From positions 1-6,363 of the forward strand of contig JAUVYU010000048.1 in NCBI GenBank assembly GCA_030602935.1: a stretch of DNA of 6,363 nucleotides, given 5' to 3'. Both the position numbers and the translations under genes were made by a program. Below are positions 1-5,490 of this stretch, one piece after another (the first letter of the stretch is position 1; the number at the start of each line of letters is the position of its first letter). The DNA comes from Candidatus Bathyarchaeota archaeon. Lineage in GTDB: Archaea; Thermoproteota; Bathyarchaeia; TCS64. The notes below the pieces were generated by a model. That model worked only from the letters and a program-made list of their open reading frames with translations, was not told the DNA's origin and did no database searches.

Positions 1-479
1 CCGAGAGCGGTGGCCGGAGCGAGAGGATGATCGACGAGACCGGTGAGCTAGCCCTGCAGACTCGGCACTTTACCTCTCTGATGGGCGTCGACGAGGGCTC
101 GTACTTGTGGAGGGACTTCGAGGACCGCTACTACGCGGCGACTCAGTACATGCCCAGCTTCTATAATGCCGTCGCGTACGACGGAGCCTGGATGACGGTG
201 AAGTCCATACTTGAGACCAGTTCAATGAAAGCATCTGCCATCGCTGACGTCCTGATAGACGTCTCCAGCCAGCACCACGGCCTCAGCGGCTGGGTTCTGC
301 TGACACCGGAGGGCGACAGGGCTGCACAGGTCTTCGACATCTGGGGCTTCTACGAGAAGCCAGACGGAGAGATCTGGTTCCAGAAATGGGGCATATATGA
401 CGGACGTACCATCGAAGTAACATGGGACGACGCCAAACTCATAGCCGCTGGAGTCAACGCACCAAGAATAACAGATTAA
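1..479 (+). CDS. ABC-type branched-chain amino acid/amide substrate-binding protein, C-terminal part (5' end outside window)
   Basis: The frame is open from the first complete codon (position 3) with no stop upstream, so the apparent ATG at 27 is probably internal and this is the last ~159 residues of a longer protein. The sequence fits the second lobe of a periplasmic-binding-protein type 1 (LivJ-like, Peripla_BP_6) domain. It has an aromatic stretch with YMPSFYNAVAYDGAWMTVKS, which corresponds to the family's 'P..yaa.aYDA..l' helix. It then has LSGWVLLTPEGDRAAQVFDIWGF, split here as LSGWVLLTPEGD and RAAQVFDIWGF, which matches the family pattern 'G..G.v.Fd..Gdr....y.i'. The protein would bind a small solute outside the cell and deliver it to a LIV-type permease. 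The downstream livG and livF ATPases support this role. The ligand cannot be deduced. The gene ends with TAA just before an oligo-T run. Confidence 0.85.
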   Translation, partial: ESGGRSERMIDETGELALQTRHFTSLMGVDEGSYLWRDFEDRYYAATQYMPSFYNAVAYDGAWMTVKSILETSSMKASAIADVLIDVSSQHHGLSGWVLLTPEGDRAAQVFDIWGFYEKPDGEIWFQKWGIYDGRTIEVTWDDAKLIAAGVNAPRITD

Positions 480-500
480 ACACATAAATCAAATCCTCAA

Positions 501-509
501 TTTTTTTTT
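501..509 (+). terminator. Oligo-T archaeal-type terminator after the substrate-binding protein gene
   Basis: Nine consecutive T residues begin 21 bases after the TAA stop, with no strong preceding hairpin. Archaeal RNA polymerase terminates intrinsically at such U-runs. This suggests the binding-protein transcript ends here and the ATPases are made mainly from separate promoters, although read-through is possible. Confidence 0.6.
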
Positions 510-598
510 AATATACTAAACTAGTCCAAACCCTAAACGTCGCTACCCTGCAGCAGCTCCTACCTGAACTTTATGAAGTTTTACCAATCGAAATTATC

Positions 599-604
599 TT
601 ATAT
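599..604 (+). promoter_or_regulatory. Possible TATA element for the small membrane-protein transcript
   Basis: TTATAT lies in an AT-rich patch (591-604) after the terminator. A start of transcription about 25 bases downstream (near 626-630) would give a leader of roughly 110 bases ahead of the 741 start codon. That leader contains the stem-loop at 668-700. This rests on motif inspection only. Confidence 0.3.
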
Positions 605-667
605 GAAGATATACGTAGCAATCCTGAGGTAACTCTAAATCCGAGGGTTAGACCGGTGAAGTGGGAC

Positions 668-700
668 CTCCGCTCCAAGGTGAGCAGTTCACGAGTGGAG
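668..700 (+). other. Stem-loop in the putative leader of the small membrane-protein gene
   Basis: CTCCGCTC (668-675) pairs with GAGTGGAG (693-700) over 8 base pairs with one G-U wobble. Directly inside it, GTGA (680-683) pairs with TCAC (689-692) around a five-base loop, leaving a four-base 5' bulge (676-679). The element lies between a possible TATA box and the start codon at 741. It may be a regulatory leader structure or simply chance folding; no known riboswitch class is recognised. Confidence 0.35.
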
Positions 701-728
701 AGCGCATCGAAATCGTGCAAAGCTGAAT

Positions 729-735
729 GAGGTGA
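729..735 (+). promoter_or_regulatory. Strong ribosome binding site GAGGTGA of the 54-residue ORF
   Basis: GAGGTGA is a seven-base match to the archaeal anti-Shine-Dalgarno (GGAGGTGAT consensus) and ends five bases before the ATG at 741. It is the best ribosome binding site in the window and the main reason for calling this short ORF a gene. livF uses a similar AGGTGA with the same five-base spacing. Confidence 0.7.
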
Positions 736-740
736 GATAG

Positions 741-905
741 ATGAACTTGATGAGAGCGATCGGAGTAGTGATACGAACCCCCTACCCCTGGATGAAGGCC
801 TACGGACCCCATCTATTCGTAGTCAGTCTCGCAGCGGTAATAGCAATGTTCTGGTTACTGTTCAGGGTGGAAACGGCTGCAGGGAGAACGGCTGCGACGA
901 AGTAG
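741..905 (+). CDS. Small single-pass membrane protein (54 aa) inside the LIV-type transporter region
   Basis: The product is not a recognised family. It runs from MNLMRAIGVVIRTPYPWMKA to a TAG stop at 903-905. A basic, amphipathic N-terminus (residues 1-23) containing TPYPW is followed by one hydrophobic segment, LFVVSLAAVIAMFWLLF (about residues 25-41). A short tail rich in Ala, Thr, Arg and Lys follows (42-54). The positive charges on both ends do not clearly set topology. Support comes from the strong Shine-Dalgarno five bases upstream, uninterrupted codons and a coherent membrane helix. The gene lies between the binding protein and livG/livF, so it could be an accessory or stabilising subunit of that transporter, but that is inference from position only. 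Chance occurrence remains possible. Confidence 0.6.
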   Translation: MNLMRAIGVVIRTPYPWMKAYGPHLFVVSLAAVIAMFWLLFRVETAAGRTAATK

Positions 906-954
906 AATGTAACACGCCACGATTCTCCCCCACGTACGCAAGCTCGCAAAGCAA

Positions 955-961
955 ATTTATA
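955..961 (+). promoter_or_regulatory. Possible distal TATA box upstream of livG
   Basis: ATTTATA is preceded by a purine-rich GCAAAGCA stretch that could act as a BRE. Predicted initiation near 985 would give a ~105-base leader for livG. The octamer CTCGCAAA occurs just upstream (943-950) and again at 1021-1028 before the proximal TATA candidate, so the two may share an operator-like element. Confidence 0.35.
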
Positions 962-1050
962 GATTTTTAGCCTTCCATCCTCCCATAGCTGAAAATATCT
1001 CGATAGAGCAATCGCGAGGACTCGCAAAAGCGTTCATCACGCGAGGAAAC

Positions 1051-1058
1051 TATTAAAA
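1051..1058 (+). promoter_or_regulatory. Probable proximal TATA box of livGF
   Basis: TATTAAAA follows the purine-rich GCGAGGAAAC (BRE-like). Transcription would begin around 1080-1083, leaving a leader of only about 10 bases before the TTG start of livG, which has no convincing Shine-Dalgarno. The short repeat GCGAGGA appears at 1014-1020 and 1041-1047, the second copy overlapping the BRE position. No gene is seen in the rest of 906-1091. Confidence 0.5.
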
Positions 1059-1091
1059 ACATAGAAGACAAGCCTAGTTCCGGCGATATAC

Positions 1092-1850
1092 TTGAGCGTA
1101 GTACTTAATGTGTCCAATGTCACAAAACTCTTCGGAAGCTTCGCAGCAGTCGACGGCATGAACCTGCAGATGAAGGAGGGAGGAGTCTACCTTCTCGTCG
1201 GCCCCAACGGATGTGGGAAGACAACCCTCGTAAACTGCATCTCAGGAATCTACACGCCCAATGGCGGGAATATCTTCTACAGGACTGCAGATATCTCTGG
1301 AGAGCCAATGTTCAAGATAGCGCAGAGGGGTCTGGTAAGGACTTTCCAGATCGCTGCGCCCTTCCTGAGGCTTACCACTCTCGAGAACATGCTGGTGGCC
1401 ATCCCCGACAATGCCGGAGAGAACATCGCTCTCTCCCTCTTCAGGCCGACCTGGGCGGACAGCGAGATAAAAGCTGTCAGGAGAGCCTCTGAGCTCCTCA
1501 GGGTACTCGGTCTAAGGCACGTCTGGAACATGCCCGCAAACACCCTCAGCGGTGGTGAGCTGAAGCTCCTCGAGATCGGTAGAGCCCTCATGTGCGGAGC
1601 GGACACGATCCTCCTAGACGAGCCGGTGGGGAGCATCGACCCGAAGCTCTGCCACCAGATCTTCAACCACGTCCTCAGGCTCAGGGACGAGCTTGGGCTC
1701 ACATTCCTCGTCATCGAGCACAGGCTTGAGGTCGCAGCCCAGTATGCCGACCACGTCTTCGCAATGGACCGTGGGAGTCTACTCGTAGAGGGCACGGCCG
1801 AGGAGGTCTTCGAGGACCCCCGGGTTATCGCGTCATACCTAGGTGAGTAA
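1092..1850 (+). CDS. livG: Branched-chain amino acid-type ABC transporter ATP-binding protein LivG
   Basis: This 252-residue cytoplasmic ATPase would power a LIV-type (HAAT family) importer together with LivF. ABC motifs appear in order. Walker A is GPNGCGKTT (residues 37-45), the Q-loop glutamine is Q86 in RTFQ, and the signature is LSGGE (152-156). Walker B is TILLDEP with catalytic E177, and the switch histidine is H210 in VIEHRLEV. The opening VVLNVSNVTKLFGSFAAVDG and the C-terminal EVFEDPRVIASYLGE are typical of LivG, and the length matches the family. The start is TTG. No ATG is available near the expected N-terminus and a TATA box sits ~40 bases upstream, so a nearly leaderless mRNA is likely. 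The D-loop region reads VGSIDP rather than the more usual AGLNP-like sequence. The gene ends one base before livF begins. The substrate is unknown. Confidence 0.93.
   Translation: MSVVLNVSNVTKLFGSFAAVDGMNLQMKEGGVYLLVGPNGCGKTTLVNCISGIYTPNGGNIFYRTADISGEPMFKIAQRGLVRTFQIAAPFLRLTTLENMLVAIPDNAGENIALSLFRPTWADSEIKAVRRASELLRVLGLRHVWNMPANTLSGGELKLLEIGRALMCGADTILLDEPVGSIDPKLCHQIFNHVLRLRDELGLTFLVIEHRLEVAAQYADHVFAMDRGSLLVEGTAEEVFEDPRVIASYLGE
1841..1846 (+). promoter_or_regulatory. Ribosome binding site deciding the livF start
   Basis: AGGTGA lies within the last codons of livG and ends five bases before ATG 1852. It favours ATG 1852 over the in-frame GTG at 1843, because the GTG overlaps the motif itself. 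This arrangement implies translational coupling of livG and livF. Confidence 0.65.
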
Positions 1851-1851
1851 A

Positions 1852-2604
1852 ATGGCTGACTACATCTTAGAGACGAAGGGCCTGAACGTAGGTTACGGAC
1901 CCATCCACGTCATATACGACCTCGACTTCAAGGCTCCGGCCGGGGAGGTAACCGTCATCGTAGGTCCCAACGGAGTTGGCAAGACCTCGCTCATGAAGGC
2001 GATCATGGGCATGATCACGATGTACTCAGGCCAGATCTTCTTCGAAGGTGAGGACATTACGAAGGTTCCGCCCCACCAACGAACCATGTTGGGCATCGGA
2101 TACATGCCGCAGACTGGCAATATCTTCAGCAAGCTGAGCGTTGAGGACAACCTCAGGATAGCCTCCTACATCATGGCGGACAAGGACCTTGTCGCAGATA
2201 AAAGAGAGATGGTGATGAGCCTCTTCCCGAGGCTCAAGGGCTACCTGAAGAGGAGCGCCGGGACCCTGAGCGGTGGAGAGCGTCAGATGCTAGCGGAGAG
2301 CATGGTCCTCATGAGGGACCCCAAGGTGATGCTCGTGGACGAGCCCACAGCGGGCCTGATGCCCAAGCTGGTCACGGACGTCCTCAAGAAGCTTGAGGAG
2401 ATGGCCGAGGCGACCGGGCTTCCCATCATCATCGTCGAGCAGCGTGCACGCAGGGCGCTTGAGATCGGAGACTACGCCTACCTGATGAGGGGCGGGGTCT
2501 TCACATTCGAGGGATCCGCGGAGGAGCTGCTCAACCACCCGCTGCTGAACGAGATGTACCTGGGCGCAGTCGAGGTCCACGACCTGAAGACGATCAGGGA
2601 GTAA
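1852..2604 (+). CDS. livF: Branched-chain amino acid-type ABC transporter ATP-binding protein LivF
   Basis: This is the second ATPase of the LIV-type importer, 250 residues from ATG 1852; an in-frame GTG at 1843 would add three. Walker A is GPNGVGKTS (residues 38-46) and the Q-loop is YMPQ with Q87. The signature is LSGGE (139-143), and Walker B is VMLVDEP (159-165) with catalytic E164. The switch position is VEQRARRALE, with Gln in place of His, which is the normal LivF state. It begins LETKGLNVGYGPIHVIYDLDF and ends with LLNEMYLGA, both characteristic of the family. It follows livG by one base and shares its transcript; LivG and LivF are expected to form a heterodimer on LivH/LivM. No permease gene follows, because the next gene is convergent. 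The permeases must lie upstream of the window or elsewhere. Confidence 0.93.
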   Translation: MADYILETKGLNVGYGPIHVIYDLDFKAPAGEVTVIVGPNGVGKTSLMKAIMGMITMYSGQIFFEGEDITKVPPHQRTMLGIGYMPQTGNIFSKLSVEDNLRIASYIMADKDLVADKREMVMSLFPRLKGYLKRSAGTLSGGERQMLAESMVLMRDPKVMLVDEPTAGLMPKLVTDVLKKLEEMAEATGLPIIIVEQRARRALEIGDYAYLMRGGVFTFEGSAEELLNHPLLNEMYLGAVEVHDLKTIRE

Positions 2605-2605
2605 A

Positions 2606-2630
2606 CCTTTCCTTATCTTTTACTTTTCCT
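2606..2630 (+). terminator. Pyrimidine-rich terminator between convergent genes
   Basis: The 31-base gap after the livF stop is almost entirely C and T with several short T runs (TCTTTT, CTTTTCC) and no hairpin. It would serve as an archaeal U-rich terminator for livGF. The minus-strand gene ends at 2636, so the two transcripts converge here. Confidence 0.5.
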
Positions 2631-2635
2631 TCAGC

Positions 2636-2992
2636 CTAGTAGACCCTAGGTATCAGCTTCCAGGGGACCCGCTCCATGTACTCCCGGTAGGCCTTCCCGT
2701 ACTCCTTCACCAGGAACTCTTCCTCCTTCCTGACGTAGACGAACACGACGGACGAAGAGATACCCGCCAGCATGATGGTGTCCACGAGGGGTGCGAGGAG
2801 GAGAACACCGTAGACGAGGGCCAGGAAGCCCGAGTACAGGGGGTGGCGGACCCTGGCGAACGGACCATCTGTCAGCAGCCTGCCCTTGTAGCTCCTCTTC
2901 CAGTAGGTGTACCACTTGACGCAGGTGTATGCGCCCACGAGGGCGAGGGCTCCTCCCACCGGCATGGTGACGTAGAGGAAGGATGAGGGCAT
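2636..2992 (-). CDS. Isoprenylcysteine carboxyl methyltransferase/PEMT-like integral membrane protein, short form
   Basis: The 118-residue product carries the C-terminal hallmark of the ICMT/phospholipid methyltransferase (NnrU/PEMT-like) superfamily. GPFARVRHPLYSG (residues 43-55) holds the RHP-x-Y motif. It is followed by EEEFL (90-94) and YGKAYREYMERVPWKLIP (98-115), the conserved 'EE..L...YG..Y..Y...VP' end that binds S-adenosylmethionine. Hydrophobic segments lie at about 4-24, 54-70 and 72-88. Family members commonly have about 150-200 residues, so one or two N-terminal helices are missing, yet nothing suggests a frameshift. GGAG (minus strand of 3002-3005) precedes the ATG by nine bases and overlaps the stop of the upstream peptidase gene, implying cotranscription. 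The methyl acceptor (prenylcysteine, lipid or other) cannot be inferred. Confidence 0.78.
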   Translation of the reverse strand: MPSSFLYVTMPVGGALALVGAYTCVKWYTYWKRSYKGRLLTDGPFARVRHPLYSGFLALVYGVLLLAPLVDTIMLAGISSSVVFVYVRKEEEFLVKEYGKAYREYMERVPWKLIPRVY

Positions 2993-3004
2993 GCCTGCGG
3001 GCTC

Positions 3005-4135
3005 CTAGTCCCTCACGGGGTAGGAGGCGAGCTCCCGGCTCATGCGGGTCAGTCGCTCACAGCCCTCCTCGGTGCAGACGACGGAGTCCTCCACCCGGAC
3101 GCCGACCTCGCCGACGATGTAGATGCCGGGCTCGATGGTGAACGTCATGTTTGTCTCGAGCTCCAGCTCGTTGTTCCTGACGATGTACGGGTGCTCGTGG
3201 ACATCGAGGCCGATGCCATGACCCAGACGGTGGATGAAGTAGTCACCGTAGCCCGCGTCGGAGATGACCTTCCTCGCCACCTCGTCCAGGGCACCACAGG
3301 TGACACCGGGCCTGACGGCATCATACGCCGCCTGGTTCGCCTCCTTCACGACCCCGTAGATCTCCCTCTGGCGCTCAGTGGGCTCCCCGTAGAAGACCGT
3401 TCTGGTGAGGTCCGAGGCGTAACCATGGATCCTGGTCCCCATGTCGACGAGGATGCCGTCCCCGGGCTTCAGCTCGGCGTCGCCCGTCCGGCCGTGGGGG
3501 AGAGCGGCTTTTTCGCCGAATAGGACCGACATGAACTCTCCCTCTCCTCCCTGGCTCCTGAGGCTGGCGGAGATGGTCGCCGCGAGCTCCTTCTCGGTCA
3601 TGCCCGTGTGGAGCTGCTCGAAGCTGGACTCCAGGGCCCTGTCAGTGATGGCGCAGGCCATCCTCATCCAGTCCAGCTCCTGGTCCGTCTTGACCATACG
3701 CCCGTAGGCGAGGTAAGATGTGGCGTCGACGAAGTGGACCCCTGGCAGCATGGCCTGGAGTCTGGTCACCCAGCCCCACGGGGCGTTCTCGGCGAGGCCC
3801 ACCACTGCCCCCCCGAGGCCCAGGCGCTCCATGTTCTCCGCCATTATCACCACGGGGTCCTCATGCTCCAGCCAGACGTCGACGTCCGTTATCCAAGGCT
3901 TCATGCCCCTGAGCTCCTTCTCGAGCTCGTTGACTATGAAGACAGGATCCCCGTCGAAGGGGATCAGGGCGGCGTTGAGGCGCTCGCTCACCCCGATGGG
4001 GAACCCGGTGTAGTAACCTATGTCCGTCCCTGGGAAGAGGATGAGGGCCTCCGCGCCCCCCTCCTTCATCCCCTCGATAACCTTGTCCGCTCTCTCCTTA
4101 TGGAAATCGGTCATTCCGATCGTGATCAACTCCAC
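3005..4135 (-). CDS. M24 family metallopeptidase (Xaa-Pro dipeptidase/aminopeptidase P type)
   Basis: This 376-residue protein has the two-domain M24B architecture. The N-terminal creatinase-like domain (about 10-140) includes ILFPGTDIGYYTGFP, and the C-terminal pita-bread catalytic domain spans about 155-365. All five metal ligands are visible: D231 in VDMG, D242 in SDLTRT, H306 in HRLGHGIGLDVHEHP, E335 in TIEPGIY and E349 in VRVEDSV. H214 in LPHG is the usual substrate-site histidine. It is expected to remove or cleave before proline in peptides in the cytoplasm, using two divalent metals. The start shown is GTG (minus strand 4135-4133). An internal ATG at 4114 gives MTDFHKERADKV, which resembles homologue N-termini; neither start has a good Shine-Dalgarno, and a T-rich TATA-like CTTTTTACA near 4143-4151 would suit the ATG as a leaderless start. 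The ICMT-like gene follows after 12 bases. Confidence 0.93.
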   Translation of the reverse strand: MELITIGMTDFHKERADKVIEGMKEGGAEALILFPGTDIGYYTGFPIGVSERLNAALIPFDGDPVFIVNELEKELRGMKPWITDVDVWLEHEDPVVIMAENMERLGLGGAVVGLAENAPWGWVTRLQAMLPGVHFVDATSYLAYGRMVKTDQELDWMRMACAITDRALESSFEQLHTGMTEKELAATISASLRSQGGEGEFMSVLFGEKAALPHGRTGDAELKPGDGILVDMGTRIHGYASDLTRTVFYGEPTERQREIYGVVKEANQAAYDAVRPGVTCGALDEVARKVISDAGYGDYFIHRLGHGIGLDVHEHPYIVRNNELELETNMTFTIEPGIYIVGEVGVRVEDSVVCTEEGCERLTRMSRELASYPVRD

Positions 4136-4192
4136 GCCTGATGTAAAAAGTCTGATCCCAAGTCTGAAATAACGTGGACATGATACCTGCTC

Positions 4193-4208
4193 TGTGCGCG
4201 CGCGCGTG
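4193..4208. repeat. Alternating purine-pyrimidine CG tract 1
   Basis: Sixteen bases alternate strictly between pyrimidine and purine (TGTGCGCGCGCGCGTG). The tract begins 58 bases upstream of the peptidase GTG and stands in much more AT-rich DNA to its right. Similar tracts recur at 4537, 4966, 6000-6025 and 6192. Confidence 0.8.
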
Positions 4209-4480
4209 GTTCGGGGACCCCGGGCAATTCGGATCGGTCAAAAGGTCCTTTGAAAACAAAAAATTCCGTCCTTTGAATGAAAGGGAGAAAAATAAAGACT
4301 CTTATTTCGTATATTGATCTAGATACCTGTGTACCAAGCGAAAAAGAGGAGATGAGGAGAAATAGCACCGTTACTTAAAAGCGCATTAGCAGGGCGAATA
4401 ATCCGAAATTATGAACGTGATGACTTCAACATATTCATAATTCACGACACGCCAAGAATCGGTAAGTCGGCTTAATTATC

Positions 4481-4510
4481 AAAGTCATGATCCAAGTCTT
4501 CATGTACTTT
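4481..4510. repeat. Bulged inverted repeat
   Basis: AAAGTCATGA (4481-4490) pairs with TCATGTACTTT (4500-4510) with one bulged base and a nine-base loop. No T run follows, so it is not an evident terminator. It lies between the peptidase and the next plus-strand promoter; its function is unknown. Confidence 0.4.
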
Positions 4511-4536
4511 TGAGGGATCGATGCGTCAAAGTGGTG

Positions 4537-4545
4537 GCGCGCGCG
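4537..4545. repeat. Alternating CG tract 2
   Basis: GCGCGCGCG lies about 20 bases upstream of the TATA box of the 4605 gene and 60 bases before its start codon. The distance from start codon is similar to that of tract 1 relative to the peptidase. Confidence 0.75.
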
Positions 4546-4565
4546 GCATGATTTTACGGCTTTCA

Positions 4566-4575
4566 TATTTATTAA
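4566..4575 (+). promoter_or_regulatory. TATA box of the PD-(D/E)XK-like gene
   Basis: TATTTATTAA lies 30-39 bases before ATG 4605. Initiation about 26 bases from its centre (near 4597-4600) would leave only 5-8 untranslated bases, so the mRNA is probably close to leaderless. GTGATC at 4599-4604 abuts the start codon, too near for ordinary Shine-Dalgarno use with ATG 4605 but four bases from ATG 4608. Confidence 0.55.
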
Positions 4576-4604
4576 TACGAATTGAAGAATACGTTAAGTG
4601 ATCG

Positions 4605-4895
4605 ATGATGAGTGATCATGATAAAGCTACAGACAGACTAGCTCGAAAACTTGGTACAAAACACAGACACGAAGGCGTCGATATTTTAATAGATGGAAAA
4701 GCTATCGAAGTGGCTGTAAGTGATGAGGATATTAACTCATCTGTTAAACAGTTGAATCGTTCACGAGCTGATAAGAAGTACATGGCTGTTCCTAGTAAAA
4801 AAGTTAAACAAGCAAGAGAAGTTCTAGAAGGAACAGGAATCGGCGTCATGGATCTTAATGGTAATATCAAGAAAAAACCCAGAAAGAAGAAGTAG
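4605..4895 (+). CDS. Small basic protein resembling a degenerate PD-(D/E)XK nuclease-fold domain
   Basis: This 96-residue soluble protein does not match a named family I can state with certainty. Its layout follows the restriction-endonuclease-like core. An N-terminal helix (DKATDRLARKLG, residues 6-17) is followed by a beta hairpin GVDILIDGKAIEVAV (24-38), in which D26 and E35-V-A37 sit where the family has D...(D/E)-x-K. A helix SVKQLNRSRADKKY (46-59) then carries a QL pair. A final unit AVPSKKVKQA...GTGIGVMDLNGNI (61-88) is common to nuclease-like archaeal proteins. Ala37 replaces the expected catalytic lysine, so it may be inactive or use another lysine such as K32. The tail KKKPRKKK (89-96) suggests nucleic-acid binding. 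ATG 4608 is an alternative start. The gene is monocistronic, AT-rich and followed by a T run. Confidence 0.68.
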   Translation: MMSDHDKATDRLARKLGTKHRHEGVDILIDGKAIEVAVSDEDINSSVKQLNRSRADKKYMAVPSKKVKQAREVLEGTGIGVMDLNGNIKKKPRKKK

Positions 4896-4918
4896 AAAAA
4901 ATACGCGTGGGCATTCGA

Positions 4919-4925
4919 TTTTTTT
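4919..4925 (+). terminator. Oligo-T terminator after the PD-(D/E)XK-like gene
   Basis: Seven T residues begin 24 bases past the TAG stop at 4893-4895, and a second T-rich run (GTTTTTTATTT, 4954-4964) follows. Both fit archaeal U-run termination on the plus strand. Confidence 0.55.
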
Positions 4926-4965
4926 ACCTACGTGTTTGATAGATTATATCAGATGTTTTTTATTT

Positions 4966-4980
4966 CGCGCGCGCGCGTAC
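4966..4980. repeat. Alternating CG tract 3
   Basis: CGCGCGCGCGCGTAC alternates for 15 bases and lies between the 3' ends of two convergent genes, in AT-rich DNA directly beside a T-rich run. Unlike tracts 1 and 2 it is not promoter-proximal. Confidence 0.8.
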
Positions 4981-5006
4981 TGCCAATGCAATGCGCGAGA
5001 ATATTA

Positions 5007-5474
5007 TTACCATCCAATTTCATCTAGGATTAATCTATCTGATTCCCAAGTCCATTTTCTAAAATTAAACAGAATATCCATTCCCAATAAACTAAAACAG
5101 TCTCTAGGTGGCTCAGGTTCAGAATCTATTATTTTAGATATTGGTGGCATGATATCGATATTATCGTAATGTATCTGATATTCCATGGGAGTACTATCTA
5201 CAACACCTACTTCAGCAGTTAAAAATATGTCCACATTTGTCAGAACACGTGAACGCATGATACCTGAAGCAGTTATGACGGCTTGATCCTTTTCAGGTAA
5301 TTTTTCCCAATCAATACTTAAACGTTGGACATCATCTTGAAGTATCGTAGTCTCGGTACAACCAGTATCAATCAAGAATATTATTGGTACTCGTGTTGGG
5401 ATGTGTTGGAGTTTAATAGTGCCCTGTATATAGGCTTGCTTCCATTCTGGACGTACTCGTGCAACGAGTCGCAT
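5007..5474 (-). CDS. Retropepsin-like (clan AA) aspartic protease
   Basis: The 155-residue soluble protein is a single-lobe aspartic protease that should work as a homodimer. The catalytic triad is in FLIDTGCTETTIL, with D36-T37-G38. A likely flap is TASGIM (68-73), and the second hydrophobic-hydrophobic-Gly element with the closing helix is SLLGMDILFNF (128-138), as in archaeal and bacterial retroviral-type proteases. The residue after DTG is Cys, where Ala or Ser is usual. No polymerase, integrase or gag-like region is attached, so it is a stand-alone host-type gene, not part of a retroelement. AGAGG lies nine bases before the ATG, after the stop of the DUF5678-like gene (16-base gap), so the two are probably translated from one mRNA. 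The substrate is unknown. Confidence 0.82.
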   Translation of the reverse strand: MRLVARVRPEWKQAYIQGTIKLQHIPTRVPIIFLIDTGCTETTILQDDVQRLSIDWEKLPEKDQAVITASGIMRSRVLTNVDIFLTAEVGVVDSTPMEYQIHYDNIDIMPPISKIIDSEPEPPRDCFSLLGMDILFNFRKWTWESDRLILDEIGW

Positions 5475-5483
5475 GAATGATTT

Positions 5484-5487
5484 CCTC
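5484..5487 (-). promoter_or_regulatory. Ribosome binding site of the aspartic protease gene
   Basis: On the minus strand the 16-base intercistronic gap contains AAGAGGAAA; the GAGG core ends nine bases before the ATG. It supports the ATG at 5474 and separate initiation within a polycistronic mRNA. Confidence 0.55.
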
Positions 5488-5490
5488 TTT

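Larger units (their letters stand above)
4136..4604. other. Gene-free AT-rich region between the peptidase and the accessory segment
   Basis: No ORF here has convincing protein features on either strand. The region contains an alternating CG tract (4193-4208), the 11-base palindrome CGGGGACCCCG (4212-4222) and a ten-base direct repeat GTCCTTTGAA (4245-4254 and 4268-4277). It also has a bulged hairpin (4481-4510), a second CG tract (4537-4545) and the promoter of the next gene. It is the point where base composition falls sharply. Confidence 0.6.

Noticed and set aside
573..632. 19-codon ORF in the gap after the terminator
   Set aside because: No ribosome binding site and it overlaps the possible TATA box; likely chance.
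1277..1795. Long minus-strand reading frame opposite livG
   Set aside because: Ser/Arg-rich translation with no recognisable domain, fully antisense to a gene with all ABC motifs; a codon-bias shadow.
2440..2460. Missing switch histidine in LivF (Gln instead)
   Set aside because: VEQ at this position is the usual state of LivF proteins, so it is not a defect.
3608..4141. Plus-strand 177-codon frame opposite the M24 peptidase, and neighbouring plus-strand frames at 3191-4013
   Set aside because: His/Pro/Arg-rich antisense translations typical of high-GC coding DNA, opposite a peptidase with all metal ligands intact.
4208..4230. tRNA T-arm-like GGTTCGGGG sequence
   Set aside because: No acceptor stem, anticodon arm or D-arm can be assembled around it; it is a short GGGG-A-CCCC palindrome.
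4126..4368. Minus-strand 80-codon frame upstream of the peptidase
   Set aside because: It overlaps the peptidase start and crosses the CG tract and palindrome; its composition changes midway and it has no ribosome binding site or domain.
4858..5169. Plus-strand 103-codon frame after the PD-(D/E)XK-like gene
   Set aside because: It starts inside that gene, passes through T runs and a CG tract, and ends antisense to the aspartic protease; no protein-like pattern.
5007..5474. Retrotransposon or retrovirus-like element suggested by the retropepsin domain
   Set aside because: No reverse transcriptase, integrase or long terminal repeats nearby; stand-alone retropepsin-like genes are known in archaea and bacteria.
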